Translations under genes and position numbers: made by a program | Part shown: piece by piece, positions 1-7,086 of the stretch | How positions within the stretch are numbered: position 1 is the first letter of the stretch | How the letters are laid out: each line of letters starts with the position of its first letter | Source: UBA5614 sp963667535 | Lineage (GTDB): Bacteria > Cloacimonadota > Cloacimonadia > Cloacimonadales > Cloacimonadaceae | Direction of reading: 5' to 3' | DNA: 64,000 nucleotides | NCBI GenBank assembly: GCA_963667535.2 | Contig: CAXXDU010000002.1 | Location: 806,001 to 870,000 of the forward strand | The notes under the pieces: model-generated | What the model saw: only the letters and a program-made list of their open reading frames with translations | Told to the model about the DNA's origin: nothing | Databases searched by the model: none

Positions 1-897
1 CTGGTTTTTGTGCCGGGTGATTCGGTTATTTCAGTGAATAACAAACCTATCAATGGCTGGTACCAATTTCTGGGTGGTCTGAAAGCTGATAAACAAAACA
101 GTATAGAATTGTTACGCGACCATAAGAAAATTAACATGACAATCCCTGCCGTCAGTCCTGACTCCATATCCAACGATTTATTACCTGCTGTGTCATCGGT
201 AATCGGAGATGTAAATCCCGGAATGCCGGCCTGGCGCGCCGGACTCAAATCAGGAGATAAAATAATCGGGGTCGACTCAGTACAGGTTACGGATTGGTAT
301 GATATGCGGGAAAAAATAACTAAAGCCACTGATGATACAGTCTTCCTGACCATTCAGCGTGGTAAGAATGTGATCAATAAAGGCTTGCCCCTGGAAAAGA
401 ATCCTTTGAATGAGGAGCAGCGGTTAATCGGAATATCTCAGCAGATGCCGGTTTCCTACATTCAATCTTATCCACCGGCAACAGCAGCAAAATATGGTTT
501 TAATACGACCGTAAACTTTATTGCTATTAACTATATCGGACTCTATAAAATTGTCAGTAATCCTGAGACCATCAAGAACTCTGTCGGCGGACCGGTAATG
601 ATGTATTCAATGAGCACTCAGTCTGCTAAAAAAGGCTGGACGAGTTGGTTTATGTTTATAGCAGCTATCAGTCTTGTGCTTATGATAATGAACCTTTTAC
701 CTATACCGGTGCTGGATGGCGGACACATCATGTTTGCGATAATTCAGGGTGTGAGAGGTAAACCTTTATCAGTAAAGACACAGATTATTCTGCAGAATAT
801 CGGGGTTGCTCTGCTATTTATGCTGATGCTATATGCTTTCTATAACGATTTTACCAAAGTCTTTGCCAGAGCTGTCTCTACAATGGGAAAACCATAG
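1..897 (+). CDS. rseP: RIP metalloprotease RseP (site-2 protease), C-terminal part
   Basis: The reading frame is open from base 1, so the gene starts upstream and about 298 residues are visible. It begins inside a first PDZ domain (VPGDSVISVNN). A second PDZ domain follows at about residues 60-130 (AGLKSGDKIIGVDSV). Hydrophobic segments come next, then the family signature NLLPIPVLDGGH near residue 230. That LDG motif carries the second-half zinc ligand of M50B site-2 proteases, and a last membrane helix follows it. The HExxH half of the active site lies outside the window. Family members cleave transmembrane anti-sigma factors and leftover signal peptides in the inner membrane. The gene is often found near lipid or outer-membrane assembly genes, but that side is not visible here. 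The identification is firm; the actual substrate is unknown. Confidence 0.93.
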   Translation: MVFVPGDSVISVNNKPINGWYQFLGGLKADKQNSIELLRDHKKINMTIPAVSPDSISNDLLPAVSSVIGDVNPGMPAWRAGLKSGDKIIGVDSVQVTDWYDMREKITKATDDTVFLTIQRGKNVINKGLPLEKNPLNEEQRLIGISQQMPVSYIQSYPPATAAKYGFNTTVNFIAINYIGLYKIVSNPETIKNSVGGPVMMYSMSTQSAKKGWTSWFMFIAAISLVLMIMNLLPIPVLDGGHIMFAIIQGVRGKPLSVKTQIILQNIGVALLFMLMLYAFYNDFTKVFARAVSTMGKP

Positions 898-969
898 ACA
901 AATAAGTTACTCAGATAATATAAAAGAAAGCCCATAATTTTAATTGACTATTTAGATACATTCTGTAAA

Positions 970-1377
970 ATGTATCTTATGAAAGAAATCAAATATGCCA
1001 ATTGTTTTGTCTGTGGAGAAGCTAACCCCGTAGGGATGAAGCTTGATTTTGAGTGTGATGACGTTTCAGCCTGGACCTGGTTTGACTCACCTGCCGGTTT
1101 TGAAGGATATAATGGAATTATCCATGGCGGAATAATAGCCACTCTTTTGGATGAAGTAATGGCAAAGATAATCCTGAGCAAAAATCTCATTGCCGTTACC
1201 GCTGATTTGAATATACGCTACAGAAAACCACTTCCCATCGGGAAAAGAGTAAAAGCAACCGGTACCATCACAGTACATAAATCCAGAACTCTGCACACAA
1301 AAGCGCTTCTGGCTGATGAAGACGGCAATGTCTATGCTGAAAGCTCAGCTGTCTACATCGTGGTGAAGCAGGCTTGA
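970..1377 (+). CDS. PaaI-type hotdog thioesterase
   Basis: A 135-residue single hotdog-fold protein. The start CFVCGEANPVGMKLDF is typical of the PaaI/YbgC-like acyl-CoA thioesterase group. The catalytic-region motif GIIHGGIIATLLDEVMA lies near residues 54-70, and a strand-rich second half follows (ITVHKSRTLHTKALL). Such proteins hydrolyse acyl- or aryl-CoA thioesters in the cytoplasm; the substrate cannot be read from the sequence. No good ribosome-binding site precedes either the ATG at 970 or the second ATG at 979, so the first three residues are uncertain. The stop codon overlaps the TTG start of the next gene, which suggests co-transcription and coupled translation. Confidence 0.85.
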   Translation: MYLMKEIKYANCFVCGEANPVGMKLDFECDDVSAWTWFDSPAGFEGYNGIIHGGIIATLLDEVMAKIILSKNLIAVTADLNIRYRKPLPIGKRVKATGTITVHKSRTLHTKALLADEDGNVYAESSAVYIVVKQA

Positions 1378-2105
1378 TTAAAAACATTTTGGCTAACTAT
1401 TTAACTAAAGATGAGAGGACAATCCTTTCCTATCTCGGGGCTTTTCTTATTGCCGGCATGGCTTTGCACTATACCGGTGTCTCTGTTATGCATGCTGAGA
1501 AGGCAGAACAGAATAAGCAGGTTCTGACAGAAGCTGTTGCAAAGGATACACTAATCCTGATAGATATCAGAACAGCCGGCGCAGAGGAATTGGAATTATT
1601 ACCGGGAGTAGGTGCAAAGAAAACCAAGGATATCCTCGATTACCGCTCTGTAAAACAATTTGATTCGCCGGAAGAATTACTCAATATTAAAGGCATTGGT
1701 CCTAAAACTTATATAAAGATGAAGCCTATGTTACTGTCATTTGGTACTTCAGGTGCCGGAGTGACAGAAAAACAAAAGTTACAGGATATTAATGTCTCTG
1801 AGGTATTTAAGAATGAAGGCTCAGAGGTTGTGCAAAAACAAGAGCTTGACGGAACTGACAACATTTCAAAAAAGGAACATAGTGAAATGAAGTATGATTC
1901 AGAGGATACAGAAAGTACTATTCATCTGAATACTGCTTCCAGAGATGAGTTAATTAGCCTTTCCGGGATTGGTGAAAAGAAAGCTGATGCCATCATTGCT
2001 TATCGTAAAGAGATAGGCAAATTTACTTCTATCAAGCAATTGCTTGATGTGAAAGGCATCGGGGCTAAAACACTCGAAAAGAATCGTCACAGGCTTAGCC
2101 TTTAA
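1374..2105 (+). CDS. Membrane-anchored double helix-hairpin-helix (ComEA-like) protein
   Basis: A 243-residue protein starting at TTG 1374, in a 4-base overlap (TTGA) with the thioesterase stop. Residues about 18-38 form one hydrophobic helix (LGAFLIAGMALHYTGVSVM), probably a membrane anchor. Two helix-hairpin-helix units follow: residues about 60-120 (LPGVGAKKTKDILDYR, then IKGIGPKTY) and about 180-243 (LSGIGEKKADAIIAYR, then VKGIGAKTL). The GIGxKxAxxI pattern is the non-sequence-specific DNA-binding motif of ComEA. A charged, low-complexity linker separates the units. ComEA proteins bind incoming DNA outside the membrane during transformation, and a role in DNA uptake is plausible. However, no other competence gene is adjacent, so function remains inferred. 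Two complete HhH units rather than one are unusual. Confidence 0.8.
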   Translation: MIKNILANYLTKDERTILSYLGAFLIAGMALHYTGVSVMHAEKAEQNKQVLTEAVAKDTLILIDIRTAGAEELELLPGVGAKKTKDILDYRSVKQFDSPEELLNIKGIGPKTYIKMKPMLLSFGTSGAGVTEKQKLQDINVSEVFKNEGSEVVQKQELDGTDNISKKEHSEMKYDSEDTESTIHLNTASRDELISLSGIGEKKADAIIAYRKEIGKFTSIKQLLDVKGIGAKTLEKNRHRLSL

Positions 2106-2120
2106 AAGATTGGAGTCATT

Positions 2121-2705
2121 ATGAAATCAGATACTACTAACCAAAGTTGGAAGCCCACTCTCACGCTTGCCAAACTGTTTGAAGAACAGAACCAGTTCTA
2201 TGATGCTCTGGCTGCTTATGAACTGATTGGTCAGACAGATACATCACCGGCTATCAGGCAAAAGATTGAATCCCTGCAAATGCACATTCTGAGTGACCCT
2301 AATCAAAAATATGACCCTCGTATTGAAAAACTGTTTTCTCCGGAAGAACTGGCATATCTAAAAATATTGAATCATTCTGCGTTTGAAAATCTCTCCAGAA
2401 TACAACAGCAAATCTCTGATGGCATATCCGGTTATGAAGTGGTCTTTGATGATGAAGAACCTGCTGAAAACGTACTTAATCCGGAAGATGAACTTAAAGC
2501 AATGCTGGAAGAAATTGAATCCACTTCTGCTGATAACAATGCTAAACCCAAAGCAAATACTGCTGAAACCACGATTGGCGAACTGGCAGTGGAAATGATA
2601 AAACGATACGGTAAAGATAATAAGCTCAGTAATATGTCAATCAAGGACTTTTTGCAACTTGTTCTGGACTTTAATCTTTCTGCCAAAACCGATAAGGACG
2701 AATGA
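2121..2705 (+). CDS. Uncharacterised acidic protein with TPR-like N-terminus
   Basis: A 194-residue cytoplasmic protein with no signal peptide, preceded by a GGAG ribosome-binding site at 2110-2113. The first 45 residues (LAKLFEEQNQFYDALAAYEL) look like a tetratricopeptide-type helical hairpin. A repeated acidic linker rich in Glu, Asp and Ala spans about residues 110-150. The last 40 residues form a predicted amphipathic helix (NKLSNMSIKDFLQLVLDF). I do not recognise a family. Its stop overlaps the start of the following small gene (ATGA), and it sits between an HhH DNA-binding protein and the ribosomal RNA methylase gene rsmD. It probably belongs to the same operon, but no specific role can be claimed. 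Confidence 0.7.
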   Translation: MKSDTTNQSWKPTLTLAKLFEEQNQFYDALAAYELIGQTDTSPAIRQKIESLQMHILSDPNQKYDPRIEKLFSPEELAYLKILNHSAFENLSRIQQQISDGISGYEVVFDDEEPAENVLNPEDELKAMLEEIESTSADNNAKPKANTAETTIGELAVEMIKRYGKDNKLSNMSIKDFLQLVLDFNLSAKTDKDE

Positions 2706-2875
2706 AGAAAGACAAACCCGGTGTAATACATAATACTCTTTGCCAGCGCTGTTTAAACGATTGCAAACAGACAGGTAACGTGAAACTGATTAAGTGTCCG
2801 CACTTCGAAGCTGCGTCCACCCAATTAGAAATACCGCTGTTTAAGAAAACCCGCACCAAACCAAAAGCTTCCTGA
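2702..2875 (+). CDS. Small four-cysteine protein (57 aa)
   Basis: A short gene of 57 codons whose ATG overlaps the preceding stop (ATGA at 2702-2705) and whose stop lies one base before the rsmD start codon. The product is basic (starts MKKDKPGVIHNTLCQRC) with cysteines at residues 14, 17, 21 and 32. The spacing CxxCxxxC, then ten residues, then CPHF, could bind zinc or an Fe-S cluster. Tight packing between two genes, with overlap on one side and one base on the other, argues that it is translated. I recognise no named family. It could be a small regulatory or RNA-binding zinc protein, but this is a guess. Confidence 0.6.
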   Translation: MKKDKPGVIHNTLCQRCLNDCKQTGNVKLIKCPHFEAASTQLEIPLFKKTRTKPKAS

Positions 2876-2876
2876 A

Positions 2877-3413
2877 ATGCGTATCATCACAGGTCTATAT
2901 AAAGGCACACATCTGTTTACTGTGCCGGGTAATACTACCCGACCCACCACTGATTTCCAGCGTGAAGTTATCTTTTCCATGTATCAGGAATATGAGGATT
3001 TACGCGTTCTGGATTTGTATGCAGGCACAGGCTCCTTTGGGCTTGAGACACTGTCCAGAAAAGCTGAATGGGTTGACTTTGTTGAGTTTTCCAATAAAGC
3101 GCTCACTATTCTGATTAAGAATATTGAAAAGCTCAAATGCGGCGAGAACTGCCATGTACACCGCAAGAAAGTAGCCGCCTTCCTCAACACAACAGACAAA
3201 AAATGGGATATCATCTTTCTTGACCCGCCCTATAATCACGGTCTGGTCAATGAAACCATCAAACTCATAAAAGATAAAGAACTGCTCAATCCCGAAGGCT
3301 TGATTATCGTGGAACATCATCCCAAAGAAGCTGTGGATGCCCTATATCAGCCTAACGTGGTTAATTATAAACAAAACAGCAGAATCACTGCTTTCACCGT
3401 GTTGTCATGGTGA
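2877..3413 (+). CDS. rsmD: 16S rRNA (guanine(966)-N(2))-methyltransferase RsmD
   Basis: A 178-residue class I SAM-dependent methyltransferase of normal RsmD length. It begins MRIITGLYKGTHL and carries the family segment RPTTDFQREVIF at residues 22-33. The SAM-binding loop is DLYAGTGSFG (46-55), and the catalytic N/DPPY motif reads DPPY at 116-119, which is diagnostic for amino-group methylation of guanine. RsmD methylates G966 of 16S rRNA in the assembled 30S subunit. The start codon follows the small four-cysteine gene by one base, and cysS begins 12 bases downstream, so all are likely co-transcribed. In many bacteria rsmD is followed by coaD; here cysS follows instead. Confidence 0.92.
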   Translation: MRIITGLYKGTHLFTVPGNTTRPTTDFQREVIFSMYQEYEDLRVLDLYAGTGSFGLETLSRKAEWVDFVEFSNKALTILIKNIEKLKCGENCHVHRKKVAAFLNTTDKKWDIIFLDPPYNHGLVNETIKLIKDKELLNPEGLIIVEHHPKEAVDALYQPNVVNYKQNSRITAFTVLSW

Positions 3414-3425
3414 TGGAGAATAGAA

Positions 3426-4814
3426 ATGCGTATTTATAACACTATGACCCGCCAAAAGGAAGAATTTGTGCCCATCGAACCGGGCAAGGTCAAGCTCTAT
3501 GCCTGCGGACCAACTGTTTACAACTATTTCCATATCGGTAATGCCCGTGCTTTTATCACGTTTGATGTGGTGCGGCGTTATCTGGAATACCGTGGCTATG
3601 AAGTTACCTATGTGCAGAATATTACCGATATAGAAGATAAGATTATCGCTCAGTCCATCAAAGAGCATATTCCATTCACTGAAGTGGCTGAGAAATATAC
3701 CAAGGCTTTTCTGGATGATGTGGAACGTTTAGGCACAAAAAGACCGACCTTTCAGCCTAAAGCAACTGAGTATATCCAGCACATGATAGATCTCATCAAA
3801 GAGCAGGTAGACAATGGCTTTGCTTATGAAAGTGGCGGCGATGTCTATTTTGCTGTGACCAAACTGCCACAATATGGGCAGCTCAGCGGTAAGAAGATAG
3901 ATGACCAGAAAGCTGGTGCCAGAGTGGAAGAGAATGAAAATAAACAGCATCCGGCTGATTTTACTTTGTGGAAAGCTGCCAAACCCGGTGAACCAAGCTG
4001 GTCTAGTCCATGGGGAAAAGGCAGACCCGGCTGGCATACAGAGTGCGTAGTCATGTCTCGCGACCTTTTGGGCGTAACCTTTGATATTCATGGCGGTGGT
4101 ACTGATTTGATGTTTCCGCATCATGAGAACGAACTCGCCCAGGCTTTAGCCACGACAGGTAAGCCTTTGGCAAATTACTGGATGCATAATGGCTTCCTCA
4201 ATATTGAGGGAGAAAAGATGTCCAAAAGCCTGAATAACTTCTTCACAGCCCGCGAAATCCTGGATGTCTATGATGCCGAAGCTATCCGCTTCTTCTTCCT
4301 GTCCAAGCATTACCGTAGCCCAATAGACTTTAACAGGGAATTGATTGAGGAAAGCAAGACTGCAGTACAGAATTTCTACACTGCCTTGTCTGACCTGAAT
4401 TGGCTAACTATAAATCCTGAACAGATAGAATTACCGGAACAGTTAAACAAATATATCATAGAATTTAATGAAGCAATGGATGATGATTTTAACTCTGCCA
4501 GAGCTTTGGCTATCCTGTTTGAATTAGTCGGTAAAGCTAAAAATACTACTACAGCATTGTTAGAACGTCAGGCAGCAGCTAAACTAATGGTTCAGCTTGG
4601 CAGTGTTCTCGGCTTTTTCCAGAATACTGAAGCACACCTGACCCAGGCTATTGACCCTGAGAAATTGAAGCTGATAGAAGCTTTGGTACAGCAGCGTAAT
4701 CTTGCCCGTCAGAATAAAGACTGGGCTGCCAGTGATAAGCTGCGGGATGAACTGATAGCTTTGGGTCTGGAAGTAAAAGATACCAAAGACGGCACAGTCT
4801 GGAAACTGTTGTAG
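3426..4814 (+). CDS. cysS: Cysteinyl-tRNA synthetase
   Basis: A 462-residue class I aminoacyl-tRNA synthetase that charges tRNA-Cys. The HIGH signature appears as HIGN at 36-39 within ACGPTVYNYFHIGNAR, and KMSKS lies at 264-268 (EGEKMSKSLNN). The four zinc ligands that discriminate cysteine are at the expected spacing: Cys27, Cys207, His232 and Glu236 (PHHENE). The C-terminal helical and anticodon-binding region ends with LALGLEVKDTKDGTVWKLL, which is typical. A GGAGA ribosome-binding site lies six bases before the ATG. The gene appears complete and functional and closes the housekeeping run; an inverted-repeat element begins 17 bases after the stop codon. Confidence 0.97.
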   Translation: MRIYNTMTRQKEEFVPIEPGKVKLYACGPTVYNYFHIGNARAFITFDVVRRYLEYRGYEVTYVQNITDIEDKIIAQSIKEHIPFTEVAEKYTKAFLDDVERLGTKRPTFQPKATEYIQHMIDLIKEQVDNGFAYESGGDVYFAVTKLPQYGQLSGKKIDDQKAGARVEENENKQHPADFTLWKAAKPGEPSWSSPWGKGRPGWHTECVVMSRDLLGVTFDIHGGGTDLMFPHHENELAQALATTGKPLANYWMHNGFLNIEGEKMSKSLNNFFTAREILDVYDAEAIRFFFLSKHYRSPIDFNRELIEESKTAVQNFYTALSDLNWLTINPEQIELPEQLNKYIIEFNEAMDDDFNSARALAILFELVGKAKNTTTALLERQAAAKLMVQLGSVLGFFQNTEAHLTQAIDPEKLKLIEALVQQRNLARQNKDWAASDKLRDELIALGLEVKDTKDGTVWKLL

Positions 4815-4830
4815 TTTATTGATACTTAAT

Positions 4831-4910
4831 TGTAGAGTAGCATTCCAATGCTGCTCAAACGAGAGTTAAATATGGACTGTCCCTGAGCAGCATTGGAATG
4901 CTACTCTACA
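4831..4910. repeat. Perfect 27-bp inverted repeat element
   Basis: Arms 4831-4857 (begins TGTAGAGTAGCATTCC) and 4884-4910 are exact reverse complements, separated by a 26-base loop. No U-tract follows, so it is not a classical intrinsic terminator, although transcripts from cysS would fold into a strong hairpin here. A degenerate single arm (TGTAGAATAGCATTCCGGAG) occurs at 26196-26217, so this is a dispersed MITE-like palindrome rather than a local regulatory site. No transposase is adjacent. Confidence 0.85.
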
Positions 4911-4930
4911 TTGAAATATAGGAGTCGCTC

Positions 4931-5761
4931 ATGCGTAAACTGATTATCCTGCTTTTCATTATCTCCGCCGTTGCTCTTTCCTGTAAAAAGGAAAACCCAT
5001 ATACTATCAAAAATCCGGAAAGTGTAGTCTGGAATCCTGTTACCAATGAATATCTGATTTCCAATGCCGGCAGCGGATACATCCTATCTCTCAAAAACAA
5101 AAAGGAATTCTCCATATTCAATAAAACCAAGCTGATTTCTCCCAAGGGTATGGCAATTGAAGGCAACACTTTATATGTTACAGACATCACTCAACTGGTA
5201 GGATTTAATCTGAAGGATGGCAAAGAGACGTTTCGTTATAATGTTCCCGGCGCTATTTATCTGAATGATGTTGCGGTTTCTCCTGATAACGTGATATATG
5301 CCAGTGACATGAAGAATAACTCCATTGTGATGCTCAATCCTGCCAATCAAAAAGGCGATACCTTTAAACATAAGGACTTGGAAAGTCCCAACGGACTCTA
5401 CTATGTACAACAGGATTCCACTTCTTTACTATATATAGTATCATATCGTGCCAATGCTTCCATTCAGATACTTAATCTCCAAACCAAAGAGTTAAAATCA
5501 ATTCCTAATACAGAAGTATCAATGGCAGATGGCATTACCCGGGAACAGGATGGTACATGGCTCGTTTCAAGCTGGATGGATAAAACCATTCATAAATTCA
5601 AACAGGACTTCTCCGCCCGGACTAAAATTAAAGAAACTGTCCAGTCTCCTGCTGACATCTATATCAATCCCGTGAATAATGAACTGGCTATCCCGCTCTT
5701 TGAAACCAATACAGTAAATTTCGTGACACAGATAGACACAACCAAAGTTAAAAAGAAATAA
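4931..5761 (+). CDS. Exported beta-propeller lipoprotein (SMP-30/NHL-like)
   Basis: A 276-residue protein beginning with a lipoprotein signal (MRKLIILLFIISAVALSC; the lipobox cysteine is residue 18), so it is probably lipid-anchored in the envelope. The mature part consists of repeating blades with turns such as SPKGMAIEGNTLYVTD, YLNDVAVSPDNVIYASD and ADGITREQDGTWLVSSW. This resembles the six-bladed propeller of the SMP-30/gluconolactonase and NHL groups. No catalytic metal site can be assigned with confidence, so enzymatic activity is not claimed. An AGGAG site precedes the ATG. The following SIMPL-domain gene starts 26 bases after the stop, and the two may be co-transcribed. Confidence 0.75.
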   Translation: MRKLIILLFIISAVALSCKKENPYTIKNPESVVWNPVTNEYLISNAGSGYILSLKNKKEFSIFNKTKLISPKGMAIEGNTLYVTDITQLVGFNLKDGKETFRYNVPGAIYLNDVAVSPDNVIYASDMKNNSIVMLNPANQKGDTFKHKDLESPNGLYYVQQDSTSLLYIVSYRANASIQILNLQTKELKSIPNTEVSMADGITREQDGTWLVSSWMDKTIHKFKQDFSARTKIKETVQSPADIYINPVNNELAIPLFETNTVNFVTQIDTTKVKKK

Positions 5762-5787
5762 ACTATTCAAATGTCTGAGGAGGACCC

Positions 5788-6588
5788 ATGAAACCGATTT
5801 ATGCATTACTAATAATCATTCTGTTTTGCCAGACACTCTTTGCTGAAGAAACAGGGAAAGAAATCTTTTTCCCCGACCATCATCTGTGCCTGGAAGCAAG
5901 TGGTAAGGTAGTATTGAAAGCAGATAAAGCAGTATTTTCTTTTTATACCCAGGGCTATGGCTCTTCTTTGCGTGATGCAGTTACCAAAGCCAAGGCAAAG
6001 GTTATGGAAGTCACAAGCTCCTTAAACCAGATTGGCATTGGCAATGAATGCTTTGCTACAGGAAGCTTTGCCACCGGTAAAAACTATGGTTCCTTTATTT
6101 TCTCCGATAAAAAAGATTACAAAACATCCCTTACGACAACGGTTACTTTACGGGATTTAACCAAAATTGACGATGCCATTCTCATCCTGGCTGATAAAAA
6201 AGTAGATAATATTAGCTATATCACCTATTCTCTCGATAATCAGGCTCAGGCAAAACAACAGGCGCGTGAAGTTGCGTTTAATCGTATTTGCGAACAAAGG
6301 GACACTATCTCCCGCATTCTGGGTGTCACTATCACTGATATCCAATTGATTGACGAGGAACCTTTTGACCAGTTACCCTGGAATACGCAGGATGGTGTAT
6401 ATTCCAATGCTTATTATAAGGGTGGTAGGTCCTCTTCTATGAACACAGTTACAAAAGAGGAAAGAGTTTTTGAATTTGTTCCTTATGAAGATACACCTGA
6501 GCCATACGGCGGTATATATGCTCCCGAAATAACAGTAATGACCAAGGTAAGAGTGCTGTACAGAGTTGGATTAAAGCAGGTTAAGTAG
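5788..6588 (+). CDS. SIMPL-domain (DUF541) periplasmic protein
   Basis: A 266-residue protein with an N-terminal signal peptide (MKPIYALLIIILFCQTLFA). The SIMPL/DUF541 pattern follows. An early strand GKVVLKADKAVFSFYTQGYG leads into a helix of repeated Ala/Lys (DAVTKAKAKVMEVTSSL), then GNECFATGSF, a central block of the type TTVTLRDLTKIDDAI, then YSLDNQAQAKQQAREVAF, and a last strand TVMTKVRVLYRVGL. Bacterial SIMPL proteins (YggE, BP26) are envelope proteins linked to oxidative stress or forming channel-like oligomers; their biochemical role is poorly defined. An AGGAGG site precedes the ATG and makes this start secure. No unusual features. Confidence 0.85.
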   Translation: MKPIYALLIIILFCQTLFAEETGKEIFFPDHHLCLEASGKVVLKADKAVFSFYTQGYGSSLRDAVTKAKAKVMEVTSSLNQIGIGNECFATGSFATGKNYGSFIFSDKKDYKTSLTTTVTLRDLTKIDDAILILADKKVDNISYITYSLDNQAQAKQQAREVAFNRICEQRDTISRILGVTITDIQLIDEEPFDQLPWNTQDGVYSNAYYKGGRSSSMNTVTKEERVFEFVPYEDTPEPYGGIYAPEITVMTKVRVLYRVGLKQVK

Positions 6589-6608
6589 ATATTACTGTTG
6601 TGTTACTC

Positions 6609-6638
6609 GTAGGTTAAGCGCCCTCGCTTGACCAAACG
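6609..6638 (+). repeat. REP-like hairpin, copy 1
   Basis: GTAG head followed by a 22-nt imperfect palindrome: stem GGTTAAGCG, loop CCCT, stem CGCTTGACC, tail AAACG. The fourth pair is a T.G wobble, as in every other copy in this window (25369-25569, 47193-47222, 50537-50650). The stem sequence differs from the others, but pairing is kept. Confidence 0.75.
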
Positions 6639-6721
6639 TATCGCTATCTTGTGTTACCGTCTCTCTATTCTCCATTGTCATCCTGAGCATGTCGAAGGAC
6701 GAAGCTTTATTCTCATCTATT

Positions 6722-6873
6722 GCCTCCTCTTTCCAGATTTGGGATAAACAACTATTCCTGAAAAGAACCTCTTGGGTTCCTCTTGGGCTAAGCCCAGGAT
6801 GTTCTCAACAGGTTCTCAACAGGTTCCGTCGTTGAACTCAAATTTCGAAAAAGGAGGGAAGAAGAAGTAAGAG
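6722..6873 (+). repeat. 152-base dispersed repeat, copy 1
   Basis: Matches 25677-25828, also 152 bases, at roughly 80-85 % by eye. Shared landmarks in order are GGGATAAACAACTATTCC, AAGAACCTCTTGGGTTCCTC, a hairpin around GGGCTAAGCCC, CTCAACAGGTTC and ATTTCGAA. It is non-coding in both places and carries internal inverted repeats. No transposase or target duplication is evident. Confidence 0.75.
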
Positions 6874-6957
6874 ATTAATCAGGATTAAAGTGGTATGAAA
6901 CATATAGTCAGTTAGTATATAATATAGCTTCGCACAGCATTCAATCAGGATATGGCA

Positions 6958-6994
6958 ATATATTAGCAAGCACGCGCGCAGTCTGCTAATATAT
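6958..6994. promoter_or_regulatory. 11-bp inverted repeat just upstream of the clpB -35 box
   Basis: ATATATTAGCA (6958-6968) and TGCTAATATAT (6984-6994) are exact reverse complements around a GC-rich 15-base loop. The repeat ends three bases before the TTGACA box of the clpB promoter. It could be an activator or repressor site, or the terminator of an upstream transcript; the sequence alone does not decide. Confidence 0.45.
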
Positions 6995-6997
6995 TTC

Positions 6998-7025
6998 TTG
7001 ACACAAATTCTATTGTGTCTATCTT
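6998..7025 (+). promoter_or_regulatory. clpB promoter with embedded operator-like palindrome
   Basis: TTGACA at 6998-7003 and TATCTT at 7020-7025 are separated by 16 bases. A palindrome GACACAA-N6-TTGTGTC (7000-7019) overlaps the -35 box and fills the spacer. This is an ideal position for a repressor that blocks RNA polymerase. It is not the CIRCE sequence (TTAGCACTC-N9-GAGTGCTAA), so if it is a heat-shock operator it belongs to another regulator. Confidence 0.55.
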
Positions 7026-7086
7026 GTAATCATAACACTATGGTAAGAAAGACAGTATATGGATTTCCAGCCAATTAAGAGGAACT

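Larger units (their letters stand above)
6589..6957. other. Repeat-rich spacer between the SIMPL gene and clpB
   Basis: No gene is visible. It holds a REP-like hairpin (6609-6638), a short TCATCCTGAGC...GTCGAAGGAC dispersed repeat (6678-6700), and a 152-base repeat (6722-6873) shared with 25677-25828. The remaining 6874-6957 is AT-rich and featureless. Confidence 0.7.
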
